64,000 nucleotides of DNA from Bacteroidia bacterium (lineage in GTDB: Bacteria > Bacteroidota > Bacteroidia > AKYH767-A > OLB10), in NCBI GenBank assembly GCA_016788065.1, contig JAEUTI010000009.1, positions 1-64,000 on the forward strand, in the 5' to 3' direction. This document shows positions 1-8,551 of this stretch, one piece after another. Made by a program: the position numbers and the translations under genes. Positions within the stretch are counted from its first letter, which is position 1, and each line of letters starts with the position of its first letter. The notes under the pieces were generated by a model, which searched no databases, had not been told where the DNA came from, and saw only the letters and a list, made by a program, of their open reading frames with translations.

Positions 1-384
1 AAATAGTCCTGCATAACTTTTTTGCTTTACAATTTTACTGAAAATGGATTTGATGAATTTGTTGATTACCAAAGTGATTTTAGGGGCTCCGCTTCGCATC
101 GGAATGTAATTTATAAGAATCACACCAAGTACCATCAATATCCCAATAGTAATAGAAAAACTCTTTTGAAATCCTGCCATGAGTAATGTATGGCCTGCTA
201 GTCCAGCCAATAAACCCAAAATGCCGTAAGTAACTATTCTTCCTAAATTGTAGATCGATCTTCCGGCTAGAAATTTTAAATTATTTTCACCTCCGCCCGA
301 TAAAGCCAAAGCTATTGGTCCACACATGGTGACACAATGAAAGCTGCCTAAGAAGCCAATTGCCAGAGAGGTTAAACTGAACAT
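1..384 (-). CDS. TauE/SafE-like membrane transporter, partial (3' end outside window)
   Basis: The reading frame starts at the ATG complementary to 382-384, two bases after the ccoH stop, and runs off the window edge after 128 codons. The N-terminus is hydrophobic and carries HCVTMCGP near residue 16. This matches the HCxGMCGP signature of the sulfite exporter TauE/SafE (DsbD_2-like) proteins that commonly lie at the end of cbb3 oxidase operons. At least two further membrane segments follow. In this context a role in copper or oxidase maturation is likelier than sulfite export, but that is inference. The usual Gly of the signature is Thr here. The family call is good; the substrate is unknown. 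Confidence 0.8.
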   Translation of the reverse strand, partial: MFSLTSLAIGFLGSFHCVTMCGPIALALSGGGENNLKFLAGRSIYNLGRIVTYGILGLLAGLAGHTLLMAGFQKSFSITIGILMVLGVILINYIPMRSGAPKITLVINKFIKSIFSKIVKQKSYAGLF

Positions 385-386
385 AA

Positions 387-830
387 CTATCGGATTACTA
401 TTTGTTTTTCTGAGTAATATCCGGAGCCATCAACTTCGTAATCAACTTTAATACGGTACATTCCTTTTGATAAGGAAGCTGTGTTTATAGTCTGTTTCAT
501 TTCTTTATCAGGAGTAATTTCTATAGTCTGGTCTTTAGATTTATCTGAAGGACGGAATATGTTAATTGCACCGGTAATTGTTTTGTTTTGAAGATCAGTA
601 GGGTAGGTAATGATGATTCCTGCATCTGAATATTCAATTCCCAGAGCCTGATTCAAATCATTATTGCGATTTATACTCTCAATTTTGTCCTGGAACTTTA
701 ATTCCTGAGCATAGTAGTCAGGTGTTACCAGATCTACTTTTTCATTCATGCTTCTTGTTACGAAGTATATTATTAATCCTGCAAATCCTACATACAAAAA
801 CATTACTCGATATCCCCAGCTTATTTTCAT
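387..830 (-). CDS. ccoH: CcoH/FixH-like cbb3 oxidase assembly protein
   Basis: This 147-residue protein has one N-terminal membrane segment (about residues 8-26) followed by a periplasmic domain, as in FixH/CcoH, which helps assemble or stabilise cbb3 oxidase. The segment after the membrane helix (VDLVTPDYYAQEL) is typical of Bacteroidota FixH. The gene lies 30 bp downstream of ccoG and 2 bp upstream of the TauE-like gene, so it is almost certainly in the cco operon. Its C-terminal beta-rich part could bind a subunit or metal, but I see no Cys or His cluster. Confidence 0.85.
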   Translation of the reverse strand: MKISWGYRVMFLYVGFAGLIIYFVTRSMNEKVDLVTPDYYAQELKFQDKIESINRNNDLNQALGIEYSDAGIIITYPTDLQNKTITGAINIFRPSDKSKDQTIEITPDKEMKQTINTASLSKGMYRIKVDYEVDGSGYYSEKQIVIR

Positions 831-860
831 TTTGTCAGATTTATTTATTTTAATTGATAA

Positions 861-2306
861 TTACGGTTTAACCGGTTCTTCTGTCTGATGTTTCCCACCC
901 GGACCCATAAAACTGGTTTTTACTGTTTCAATTTTCTTTTCACCACTGTAAACAACTACTTTAATTTTTGTTTTCCGTTGCTTTATTTCAGATGGATCAA
1001 CAATGATGAAAAACTCTCCTTCTGTAATAGCCTGATTGTTTGCCTTCAGGTCACTATCGCCGACTATTTTTATATTCCCGTTCAATCCTTCCAGTTTAAA
1101 TTCAAGTGGGAAGTCTTCTGTAGTTTTGTTTACAATTTTAAAGTTATATAAATTACTGATAGTGCCATCGGGTTGTTTTTGAAATAACATGCCGGGAGTT
1201 CTTAAGATGGTGGTTTCAGTATCGGAACGTAATGCAATACCTGTTCCCAAACCTATTAACAGTATTGTAAGCAGTCCTGTATAAAGGGCAATTCTGGTTG
1301 TAAACCTTAATGGCTTTTTTGTGGCTATGCCATCTTCACTGGCATATCTGATGAGTCCTTTTGGTAAATTTACACTGTCCATAATATGATCACAGGCATC
1401 AATACAGGCAGTGCAGTTTATACATTCAAGTTGGGTACCATTTCTGATATCGATGCCGGTTGGACATACTTTAACGCACTGATGGCAATCAATACAATCA
1501 CCAGCCCTGCGTTCTTCATTTTTCTTGAGGTGCTTTCTTGGCTCTCCTCTAACATAGTCATAAGCAACTACAATTGAGTTTTTGTCAAGTAATACTCCCT
1601 GTAGACGACCGTAAGGACATACTACCAGACAAACCTGTTCTCTGAAGTGAGCAAAAACACCATAGAATACTCCTGAAAATATCAGAATTGCCAAAAAGCC
1701 ACTAGTGTGTTGACCGATTGGTTCAGTAGCTATTTTATATAATTCATCAATTCCAATTATATATGCAAGAAAAGTATTCGCAATAATAAATGAAATGACA
1801 TAGAAAATTACATGTTTAACGGTCTTTTTAGTTATTTTTTCTGATGTCCATTCCGATTTGTTTAGCGCTTTTTGCTGATTGGCATCACCTTCAATCAGAT
1901 ATTCGATTCTGCGAAATACCATTTCCATGAAAACAGTTTGCGGACAAGTCCATCCACACCACAAACGACCAAAAATAGATGTGAATAAAACAATAAAGAC
2001 TACAAAGGTCAGCATAGTCAAACCGAAAAGGAAAAAGTCCTGAGGCCAGAAAATAAGTCCGAAAATTATGAATTTTCGCTCCAGAACATTTAACAGAAGT
2101 AAGGGGTTTCCATTTACTTTTATAAAAGGGATTAAAAAGAGTATGGCCAGGCAGCAATAACTAACCCATTTGCGGGCTTCGTAATACCTTCCCGCAGGTT
2201 TTTGCGGCGTGATCCATACTCTTTTCCCTTTTTCATCTATTGTTGAAACGGAATCTCTAAACGACTTCTCTTTTTCCATCTTCTCCACAATCCGGTTATC
2301 ACTCAT
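861..2306 (-). CDS. ccoG: Cytochrome c oxidase accessory protein CcoG (polyferredoxin)
   Basis: This 481-residue membrane polyferredoxin is thought to act in copper reduction and handling during cbb3 assembly. Membrane helices occur near residues 48-62, 92-110, 165-185 and 340-360. The NapH-like motif WCGWTCP lies at about 116-122. Two 4Fe-4S sets follow: Cys 271/274/277/281 (CIDCHQCVKVCP) and Cys 295/298/301/305 (CINCTACIDAC). The C-terminal 120 residues form the Ig-like periplasmic domain of the family. Length is normal. It sits between ccoP and ccoH with 31 and 30 bp gaps. Confidence 0.95.
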   Translation of the reverse strand: MSDNRIVEKMEKEKSFRDSVSTIDEKGKRVWITPQKPAGRYYEARKWVSYCCLAILFLIPFIKVNGNPLLLLNVLERKFIIFGLIFWPQDFFLFGLTMLTFVVFIVLFTSIFGRLWCGWTCPQTVFMEMVFRRIEYLIEGDANQQKALNKSEWTSEKITKKTVKHVIFYVISFIIANTFLAYIIGIDELYKIATEPIGQHTSGFLAILIFSGVFYGVFAHFREQVCLVVCPYGRLQGVLLDKNSIVVAYDYVRGEPRKHLKKNEERRAGDCIDCHQCVKVCPTGIDIRNGTQLECINCTACIDACDHIMDSVNLPKGLIRYASEDGIATKKPLRFTTRIALYTGLLTILLIGLGTGIALRSDTETTILRTPGMLFQKQPDGTISNLYNFKIVNKTTEDFPLEFKLEGLNGNIKIVGDSDLKANNQAITEGEFFIIVDPSEIKQRKTKIKVVVYSGEKKIETVKTSFMGPGGKHQTEEPVKP

Positions 2307-2337
2307 CCTGATGTTATTTATGTCTTATGGTTCTCTC

Positions 2338-3297
2338 TTAGTTTACTGCTGTTGCAGTACTGTCTGTTACGCTTGTTGATACACTATCAGTTGGTGCAGC
2401 AGTTGTACTTACTTCTGTATACAAATCACCCTGAGGCGCTTTTGCATTTGCTGGCTTGGTACCTTTTAAAGTATGAATGAAGCTGGTAACTTCCTGTATT
2501 TGTACAGGCGTTAGTTGACCCTGCCATGCCAGCATCCCTTTACTTGGAACACCATATTTAATTGTTTTGAAGATGTCTCCGGCAGCACCACCATGAATCC
2601 AGTATTCATCTGTTAAGTTAGGACCAACAATTCCTTCTCCTGCCTTTCCATGACAAACTAAACATTTGTCAACATAAATTTTATTTCCGTTGGCAATAGC
2701 TGTTTCTTCAGTCAGGTATGTCACAGTTGATTCATCAACATTATTGGCAACAAGTTTTAATCGCTCTGCTTTCTGTAGTTCAGCTTCTGCTAATTGTGCG
2801 TTATATTCATCCAACTGAACATTACCGGCTCCTACAACATGATAATCTACCATGTAAATCACAGCAAATATGATGGTAAGATAGAATCCATATTTCCACC
2901 AGGGTGGCAGGTTGTTATCCAATTCTTTAATTCCATCATAGTTATGGTCAAGCAATACATCTGCTTCTTTTTCTACAGGAACAGCATCGTTAAAACTCTG
3001 TCCTAATTTTGACCAGAAGGAAGGTTTTTTAACAGCAGCTTCTGTTACTTGTCCAGGCTCTGGTGCAACGATTTTCTTAGGAGCTAACTCATCTGTGAGA
3101 ATTCTTATTACCCGCATCAACACAAGTATTGCTCCAATCATCACCAAAAATGAAAATGCAATGATGAAGTTCAAAGGATCGGTCATTAATTTAGGAAGCG
3201 TTTCTGAGGCTTTCTGAGCAACAGGACCAGTTTCCTGTGCCATAACAGCAGTGCTGGAAACCAGAAACAGTATGGTGGTGAAGAATTTATTTTTCAT
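2338..3297 (-). CDS. ccoP: cbb3 oxidase subunit III, mono-haem CcoP
   Basis: This 319-residue membrane-anchored cytochrome c passes electrons to CcoO. An N-terminal signal-like segment (1-20) and a membrane helix (about 43-66) precede the usual CcoP helix (about 134-151, after PPWWKYGF). One cytochrome c domain follows, with CLVCH at 212-216 and a probable Met ligand in KGMLAWQG near 255. Only one CxxCH is present, whereas proteobacterial CcoP has two. The C-terminal tail is rich in Thr, Ser and Ala. It lies 30 bp after ccoQ, in the operon. Confidence 0.93.
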   Translation of the reverse strand: MKNKFFTTILFLVSSTAVMAQETGPVAQKASETLPKLMTDPLNFIIAFSFLVMIGAILVLMRVIRILTDELAPKKIVAPEPGQVTEAAVKKPSFWSKLGQSFNDAVPVEKEADVLLDHNYDGIKELDNNLPPWWKYGFYLTIIFAVIYMVDYHVVGAGNVQLDEYNAQLAEAELQKAERLKLVANNVDESTVTYLTEETAIANGNKIYVDKCLVCHGKAGEGIVGPNLTDEYWIHGGAAGDIFKTIKYGVPSKGMLAWQGQLTPVQIQEVTSFIHTLKGTKPANAKAPQGDLYTEVSTTAAPTDSVSTSVTDSTATAVN

Positions 3298-3327
3298 AAT
3301 CTGTTTTTATAAGTGTTACGGCTTGCT

Positions 3328-3510
3328 TTATTTTTGTTGTGTTGTTCCATCATCATCTAATGGAAGATGATTCATTGTGTCTAATGTGTTTTTGTCCATC
3401 ATATATACTTTGAGTCCAAGTAATGTGAAGAAAACAAAGAACAGTAAGAGCGATATCATTGGAAATACTCCAATTCCGGAGATTGATTCCAGGTAGTTTA
3501 TAAATTTCAT
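3328..3510 (-). CDS. ccoQ: Small CcoQ/FixQ-like subunit
   Basis: This 60-residue protein has one membrane helix (about residues 14-35) and a short charged cytoplasmic tail, the size and topology of CcoQ/FixQ. CcoQ is a small subunit linked to cbb3 complex stability. The start codon overlaps the ccoNO stop by 4 bases (ATGA type), implying translational coupling. The sequence is too short for motif proof, so the call rests on position between ccoNO and ccoP, length and topology. A 71-residue frame over the same bases has no such features. Confidence 0.85.
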   Translation of the reverse strand: MKFINYLESISGIGVFPMISLLLFFVFFTLLGLKVYMMDKNTLDTMNHLPLDDDGTTQQK

Positions 3511-5639
3511 TTCTCGGCAGTTTTAGGTTGTGCTTTGATATCTGTTCCAAGTCTCTGTAAGTATGCAATCAGTGCTACTATCTCACGATCACTCATGATT
3601 TCAATTCCTTCTTTAGCCAGATTAGAAGTTATTGCTTCAGCTTGTTTTTTCAGATCAGCTACTGCTTGTTGGTCATAACCTTCATTATAAGGTACACCCA
3701 ATGTTTGCATGGCTCGAATTTTAGCCGGAGTATTTGTAATATTCAGCTCGTCTTCAATTAACCATGGATATGATGGCATCAATGAACCTGGTGACATACT
3801 TGTTGGATCTTCCATGTGGTTGAAATGCCATGAATCAGGATATTTCTGTCCAACACGGTGCAAATCCGGTCCTGTACGTTTTGATCCCCATTGGAATGGA
3901 TGATCGTAAACGAATTCACCTGCTTTAGAATACTCACCGTATCTTTCTGTCTCGGAACGGAATGGACGAACCATCTGTGAGTGACAGTTGTAACATCCCT
4001 CACGGATATAAATATCACGACCTTCAAGTTCAAGTGGGGTATATGGTTTTACACTGCTTATGGTAGGTATATTTGATTTTATCATGAAGGTTGGAACCAT
4101 TTCAATTATTCCTCCAATTAAAATCACAATCAAACTGATGACTAACATCATCATTGGTTTTCTTTCTAATTTACGGTGCCAGTGTTCACCTGGATTGTGA
4201 ATTGCTTTCTGACTAACCAGTGCAGGTGCTTCCGCTTCTTCATTAGCAAGTAAGTTTCCTGATGCAGCGGTCTTGAACAGGTTATACATCATCACTATCA
4301 CTCCGATAAGGTATAGTGATCCTCCCACAACACGCAACTGGTACATAGGAACAATTTGTGTTACTGTTTCCAGGAAGTTAGGATATTTCAGGAATCCATC
4401 ATCTGTAAATTCATTCCACATTAAACTTTGGGTGAAACCTGCCCAGTATAGTGGAATAGCATAAAATAAAATTCCAATGGTTCCAATCCAGAAATGGAAG
4501 CCTGCAAGTTTTTTAGAATAAAGCTCTGTACGGAAAATTTTTGGAAGTAACCAGTACAGCATACCAAATGTAAGGAAGCCATTCCATCCTAATGCTCCAA
4601 TGTGAACGTGAGCAATGGTCCAATCAGTGAAGTGACTGATTGCATTTACATTTTTTAATGATAACATCGGACCTTCGAAAGTCGACATACCATAAGCTGT
4701 AACTGCAACTACCATAAATTTAAGAACGATGCTTTCGCGAACCTTATCCCATGCACCACGCAAAGTCAACAATCCGTTTATCATACCTCCCCAGGATGGA
4801 GCAATAAGCATTACAGAGAAAACTGTTCCAAGTGATTGTGCCCAATCAGGTAATGCGGTGTATAATAAGTGGTGTGGACCTGCCCAGATATATAAAAAGA
4901 TGAGTGCCCAGAAGTGTATAATTGATAACCGATAAGAGTATACCGGACGATTTGCTGCCTTGGGTACAAAGTAATACATCAAACCTAAATAAGGAGTGGT
5001 GAGGAAAAATGCAACCGCATTATGACCGTACCACCATTGTACTAAGGCATCCTGAACCCCGGCATACATAGAGTAGCTTTTGAAAAGAGTAACCGGAATT
5101 TCAAATGAGTTTACAATGTGAAGAACAGCAACTGTAACAAATGTTGCGATGTAAAACCAAATTGCAACATACAAATGCTTCTCTCTTCTTTTTATAATGG
5201 TTCCCATCATGTTGATACCGAATACCACCCACAGTAAAGTGATAGCAATATCAATGAACCATTCAAGCTCAGCATATTCTTTACCCGTTGTAATTCCTAA
5301 GGGAAGTGTAACTGCTGCTGCAACAATGATTAATTGCCAACCCCAGAAATTTATGTTGCTTAACAAATCACTGAACATCCTGGCCTTGCATAATCGTTGT
5401 AACGAGTAATACAATCCCATGAAAATTCCGTTCCCTACAAATGCAAAAATTACCGCATTTGTATGCAGAGGACGAATTCGTCCGAATGTGGTATAAGGCA
5501 GTTCAAAATTAAAGAACGGCCAAATGAGCTGGATTGCTGCTATGAGTCCAACTAACATTCCTACAAATCCCCAGATGATTGTCGCATAGGCGAAATTTCT
5601 GACGATCTTGTTGTCGTAATAAAACTTTTGTAATTCCAT
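3507..5639 (-). CDS. ccoNO: cbb3 oxidase subunits I and II fused (CcoN-CcoO)
   Basis: This 710-residue fusion holds the catalytic subunit (about 1-470) and the mono-haem subunit CcoO (about 490-710). Haem and copper ligands are visible in CcoN: the His of PLHTNAV, WYGHNA, the HH pair of WAGPHHLLY and HVH of IAHVHIG. The cbb3-type helix VII Tyr is in AYGMSTFEGP. The CcoO part has a membrane anchor and the haem c motif CYNCH at about residue 549. The enzyme reduces oxygen to water with high affinity and pumps protons. The fusion is known in Bacteroidota. The start is 11 bp after ccoS; the stop overlaps ccoQ. Confidence 0.97.
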   Translation of the reverse strand: MELQKFYYDNKIVRNFAYATIIWGFVGMLVGLIAAIQLIWPFFNFELPYTTFGRIRPLHTNAVIFAFVGNGIFMGLYYSLQRLCKARMFSDLLSNINFWGWQLIIVAAAVTLPLGITTGKEYAELEWFIDIAITLLWVVFGINMMGTIIKRREKHLYVAIWFYIATFVTVAVLHIVNSFEIPVTLFKSYSMYAGVQDALVQWWYGHNAVAFFLTTPYLGLMYYFVPKAANRPVYSYRLSIIHFWALIFLYIWAGPHHLLYTALPDWAQSLGTVFSVMLIAPSWGGMINGLLTLRGAWDKVRESIVLKFMVVAVTAYGMSTFEGPMLSLKNVNAISHFTDWTIAHVHIGALGWNGFLTFGMLYWLLPKIFRTELYSKKLAGFHFWIGTIGILFYAIPLYWAGFTQSLMWNEFTDDGFLKYPNFLETVTQIVPMYQLRVVGGSLYLIGVIVMMYNLFKTAASGNLLANEEAEAPALVSQKAIHNPGEHWHRKLERKPMMMLVISLIVILIGGIIEMVPTFMIKSNIPTISSVKPYTPLELEGRDIYIREGCYNCHSQMVRPFRSETERYGEYSKAGEFVYDHPFQWGSKRTGPDLHRVGQKYPDSWHFNHMEDPTSMSPGSLMPSYPWLIEDELNITNTPAKIRAMQTLGVPYNEGYDQQAVADLKKQAEAITSNLAKEGIEIMSDREIVALIAYLQRLGTDIKAQPKTAEK

Positions 5640-5650
5640 AAAGTTATGTG

Positions 5651-5818
5651 TCAGGGTTTTTGTTCTTCTTTTTTGCTTATTTCATCATCAAGTAACATGC
5701 GTACCGATGGCGTGTATTCATCTTCATATTGACCCTTTCGGACCGACCATATAAAAGCTATTAGAAATCCTGTTGCCACAATTAAACTGATTCCGATTAG
5801 TAAAAAAAGTGCACTCAT
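5651..5818 (-). CDS. ccoS: CcoS, small cbb3 oxidase maturation protein
   Basis: This 55-residue protein has an N-terminal membrane helix (residues 4-24), then FIWSVRKGQYED and an acidic to basic tail. The Trp-containing x-W-x-V-x-x-G-Q-Y/F-[DE]-D pattern is the CcoS hallmark. CcoS is needed for cofactor insertion into cbb3 oxidase. It opens the ccoS-ccoNO-ccoQ-ccoP-ccoG-ccoH run and lies just below a strong promoter candidate with two Crp/Fnr-like boxes. The start is the ATG complementary to 5816-5818, about 20 bases from the predicted transcript start. Confidence 0.9.
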   Translation of the reverse strand: MSALFLLIGISLIVATGFLIAFIWSVRKGQYEDEYTPSVRMLLDDEISKKEEQKP

Positions 5819-5844
5819 TTTATTTCCTGATTTGGTAAGTGGCT

Positions 5845-5852
5845 CAAAATTA
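5845..5852 (-). promoter_or_regulatory. -7 element of the ccoS-ccoNO operon
   Basis: TAATTTTG on the minus strand is an exact match to the Bacteroidota TAnnTTTG element, 27 bp upstream of the ccoS start. There is no TTG at the usual -33 distance, which fits an activator-dependent promoter. Confidence 0.65.
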
Positions 5853-5875
5853 CTTTTACACGTTCGTGAAGGATA

Positions 5876-5887
5876 TGATGCTTGTCA
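5876..5887 (-). promoter_or_regulatory. Crp/Fnr-type operator, proximal, ccoS-ccoNO promoter
   Basis: The minus strand reads TTGAC-AAGC-ATCAT here, close to the FNR consensus TTGAT-N4-ATCAA. Its centre (5881.5) is 33 bp upstream of the centre of the -7 element, which corresponds to about -41, the class II activator position. The regulator itself is not in the window. Confidence 0.65.
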
Positions 5888-5897
5888 ATATGAAAAG

Positions 5898-5909
5898 TGA
5901 CTTTTGTCA
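5898..5909 (-). promoter_or_regulatory. Crp/Fnr-type operator, distal, ccoS-ccoNO promoter
   Basis: This is a perfect palindrome TGAC-AAAA-GTCA (minus strand). Its centre (5903.5) is exactly 22 bp, two helical turns, upstream of the proximal box, which places it near -63, close to a class I activator position. Confidence 0.6.
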
Positions 5910-5942
5910 TGAAATTGTAAGCCGACGATATATTATTGGTTA

Positions 5943-8381
5943 TCAGGCCGTAAGATTGTGATAGCGGGCTGCAATTGTACTACTTAATGTGGTAAAAAGA
6001 ATAATTGTTACAGTGCTTAATGGCATTATGATTGCCGCGAATAAGGGCGATAAATTTCCATGAATTGCAAACCAGACACCAACGCAATTATAAAGCAACG
6101 AAATGGCATAGCTCACATATATTATCTTCATTGACGTAGATGAAAATTTTAGAAAAGATGGAATTTTCTTAAAAGCATTGGCATCCAAAATGCCATCACA
6201 GGCCGGTGAAAAGTTGTTAATGTTATCTGATACTGCTATTCCGGCATTACTTTGCCTTAATGCTCCGGCGTCATTTAACCCATCGCCCAACATCATTACA
6301 TGTTGTTTTCGATTTTGAAGATCTGCAATAAAATTGAGCTTGTCAGCAGGTGTTTGTCGGAAATGCATGTTTCCATTCTTTCCGAAAAATTGTTCCAGAT
6401 TATTCCTTTCAGAGTCGTTGTCCCCCGAAAGTAAATGAAGTTGCTTTTCAGCTCCCAGTATTGAAATTGTTTCCGCCAGACCAGGCCTGTAATTGTTTCT
6501 GATAATGAAGTGTCCTGGTTTTTCGTCACCGGCAGATAGGTAAACCTTTGTTGCATTGTCTTCAATTCCTGCATTGACAGTATTTTCGTAACCGGTATAA
6601 TTTGCCGAACCTAATTTGATCTTTATTCCATCAATGGTAGCTCCGAGACCCTTACCTGGAATTTCTTCAAAATTATTTATCTTTATTCTTTCAGCAGTTT
6701 TCAAATGATCGGCAAGAACTCGCGACAGGGGATGAGTTGAATTGGTTGCTAATGAAAAGATGGAATTGATTTGGTTCTGTGAAAGAGGATTGCCTATGTA
6801 ATTTACATCTGCTGCTCCAGCTACTGTAATAGTTCCTGTTTTGTCAAATACAATAGTATCAATTGCAGATAACTTCTCAATGACTTGAGTATTTTTTAAA
6901 TAGAATTTCTGATTTCCCAGTATTCTGATCGCATTGCCCAATGTGAAAGGGTAGGAGAGGGCTAAAGCACATGGACAGGTAATAATAAGAACTGCAGTAA
7001 ATGCATTTAATGCTTTTGGTAAATCATCAGCCATTGAATGCCATATGCCTGCCCCAATTGCTATCAATATTACTGCTATTGTGAAAACTTTACTAACCTT
7101 GTCGACAACTGAATTGATTTCACTGCTTTCCTGTTTTTTTAATGTACTCTCATTCCATAATTGTGTTAATCTGCTTTGCGATACCTCATGCAAGACTTCC
7201 AGCTCTATAGTCGCTCCAATTTGTTTACCCCCTGCATAAATACGGTCTCCCGATTTTTTTGCAACCGGAACATTTTCACCTGTCACAAAGCTATAATCAA
7301 TATTACCTTCTCCTTTTAAAAGCACTGCATCTGCAGGAATCAATTCCTCATTTCTTACCAATATTCTTGCACCCGGCTTTATATCAGATACAGCACGTGT
7401 GGTTTCATTTCCGTTTTCGATAACTGTGATGGATACCGGAAAATAGGATTTGTAATCTCGTTCAAAGGATAATTTTTCGTAACTCTTATTTTGAAATAGT
7501 CTTCCTGTTAGCATGAAGAAAATTAATCCTGCAAAAGTGTCCATGTAACCGGCGCCGGTTCCTGATAATATTTCATACAAACTTCTGCCGTACATCACTA
7601 TAATTCCCAGTGAAATCGGAAAATCCATATTCAAGCGGCCTTGTCGAATTCCTGCCCAGGCTGATTTGAAGAAGTCGGTATCAGCATAAAGTAATACAGG
7701 AAGTGATAATAGCAGATTTAGATAGGCAAAAAGATCCCGGAATTCTTTTTCAAATACATCACTTAATCCAAAGTACTCAGGAAAACTCAATAACATGATG
7801 TTTCCAAAACAGAAAAATGCAACACCTAATTTATAGTAAACTTTGCGATTGGATAGTGGCTTTTTTTTGTTTTCAAGATTATCAAGACTGAAATGCGGTG
7901 CATATCCAATCTGATTTAATAGGGTAGCTATTTTTCTTAAACTGGTTTCTTGTTCATTAAAAATGAAGTTAACTTCCCGCTTCAGGAAATTTACGGTACT
8001 TCGTTTTACTCCGGAATCCAGTTTATAAAAATGTTCCAGTAGCCATAAACAGGAACTGCAGTGAATCTGTGGTATGAAAAGTGTGATATTCGTGGTGGTA
8101 CCATCAGTGAACGATATTAATTGCTGCCTGACTTTTTCATCATCCAGAAAATCATACCTGGCCGTGGATGCTTTTTTTGTTAAAGTGCTTCCCGGAGTTT
8201 CATTCAGCTGATAATAATTGCAAAGGTTGTTTTCTTCAAGAATTTCATAGACCAATTTACATCCTGCACAGCAAAAAGATTTTTCATGTGCGGCTATGGT
8301 CTCTTCTTTACATGGTTCACCACAATGGTAACATGTCAACGAATCTTTGTCAATGATTCGGGTAGGTTCTGAAATCTGCAT
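5943..8381 (-). CDS. ccoI: Copper-transporting P-type ATPase for cbb3 assembly (CcoI/FixI)
   Basis: This 812-residue P1B-type ATPase probably exports Cu(I) for cbb3 oxidase assembly. A Cys-rich N-terminal region (CYHCGEPC at 17-24, CCAGC at 37-41) precedes an HMA-like domain with HCSSC at about 108-112. The metal-site motif CPC lies at about 469-471 (ITCPCALALSYP), the phosphorylation motif DKTGT at about 513-517, TGEN near 367, and the hinge GDGLNDAG towards the C-terminus. It is transcribed separately from ccoS, 124 bp away, from its own promoter with a Crp/Fnr-like box. The N-terminal Cys cluster is normal for FixI-type proteins. Confidence 0.95.
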   Translation of the reverse strand: MQISEPTRIIDKDSLTCYHCGEPCKEETIAAHEKSFCCAGCKLVYEILEENNLCNYYQLNETPGSTLTKKASTARYDFLDDEKVRQQLISFTDGTTTNITLFIPQIHCSSCLWLLEHFYKLDSGVKRSTVNFLKREVNFIFNEQETSLRKIATLLNQIGYAPHFSLDNLENKKKPLSNRKVYYKLGVAFFCFGNIMLLSFPEYFGLSDVFEKEFRDLFAYLNLLLSLPVLLYADTDFFKSAWAGIRQGRLNMDFPISLGIIVMYGRSLYEILSGTGAGYMDTFAGLIFFMLTGRLFQNKSYEKLSFERDYKSYFPVSITVIENGNETTRAVSDIKPGARILVRNEELIPADAVLLKGEGNIDYSFVTGENVPVAKKSGDRIYAGGKQIGATIELEVLHEVSQSRLTQLWNESTLKKQESSEINSVVDKVSKVFTIAVILIAIGAGIWHSMADDLPKALNAFTAVLIITCPCALALSYPFTLGNAIRILGNQKFYLKNTQVIEKLSAIDTIVFDKTGTITVAGAADVNYIGNPLSQNQINSIFSLATNSTHPLSRVLADHLKTAERIKINNFEEIPGKGLGATIDGIKIKLGSANYTGYENTVNAGIEDNATKVYLSAGDEKPGHFIIRNNYRPGLAETISILGAEKQLHLLSGDNDSERNNLEQFFGKNGNMHFRQTPADKLNFIADLQNRKQHVMMLGDGLNDAGALRQSNAGIAVSDNINNFSPACDGILDANAFKKIPSFLKFSSTSMKIIYVSYAISLLYNCVGVWFAIHGNLSPLFAAIIMPLSTVTIILFTTLSSTIAARYHNLTA

Positions 8382-8403
8382 CTCCTGGTAGTTTGATGTA
8401 TTG

Positions 8404-8411
8404 CAAAACTA
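8404..8411 (-). promoter_or_regulatory. -7 element of ccoI
   Basis: TAGTTTTG on the minus strand matches TAnnTTTG exactly, 23 bp upstream of the ccoI start. No -33 TTG is present, as at the ccoS promoter. Confidence 0.6.
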
Positions 8412-8434
8412 CCTTGGCAATAAATGATGAAGTA

Positions 8435-8446
8435 TGACCTGAGTCA
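8435..8446 (-). promoter_or_regulatory. Crp/Fnr-type operator of ccoI
   Basis: This is a palindrome with perfect arms, TGAC-TCAG-GTCA (minus strand). Its centre (8440.5) is 33 bp upstream of the -7 element centre, the same distance as the proximal box of the ccoS-ccoNO promoter. A shared redox activator is inferred. Confidence 0.6.
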
Positions 8447-8551
8447 GTTTCGATAAAATTGACTAAAAAGCTGCAAATCAGCAATATAAATTAAGTAAAA
8501 TAGCTTGGTTACCTTTAAAGGCGACTTTCCTCAGTATTTTTAAAATTTAAT

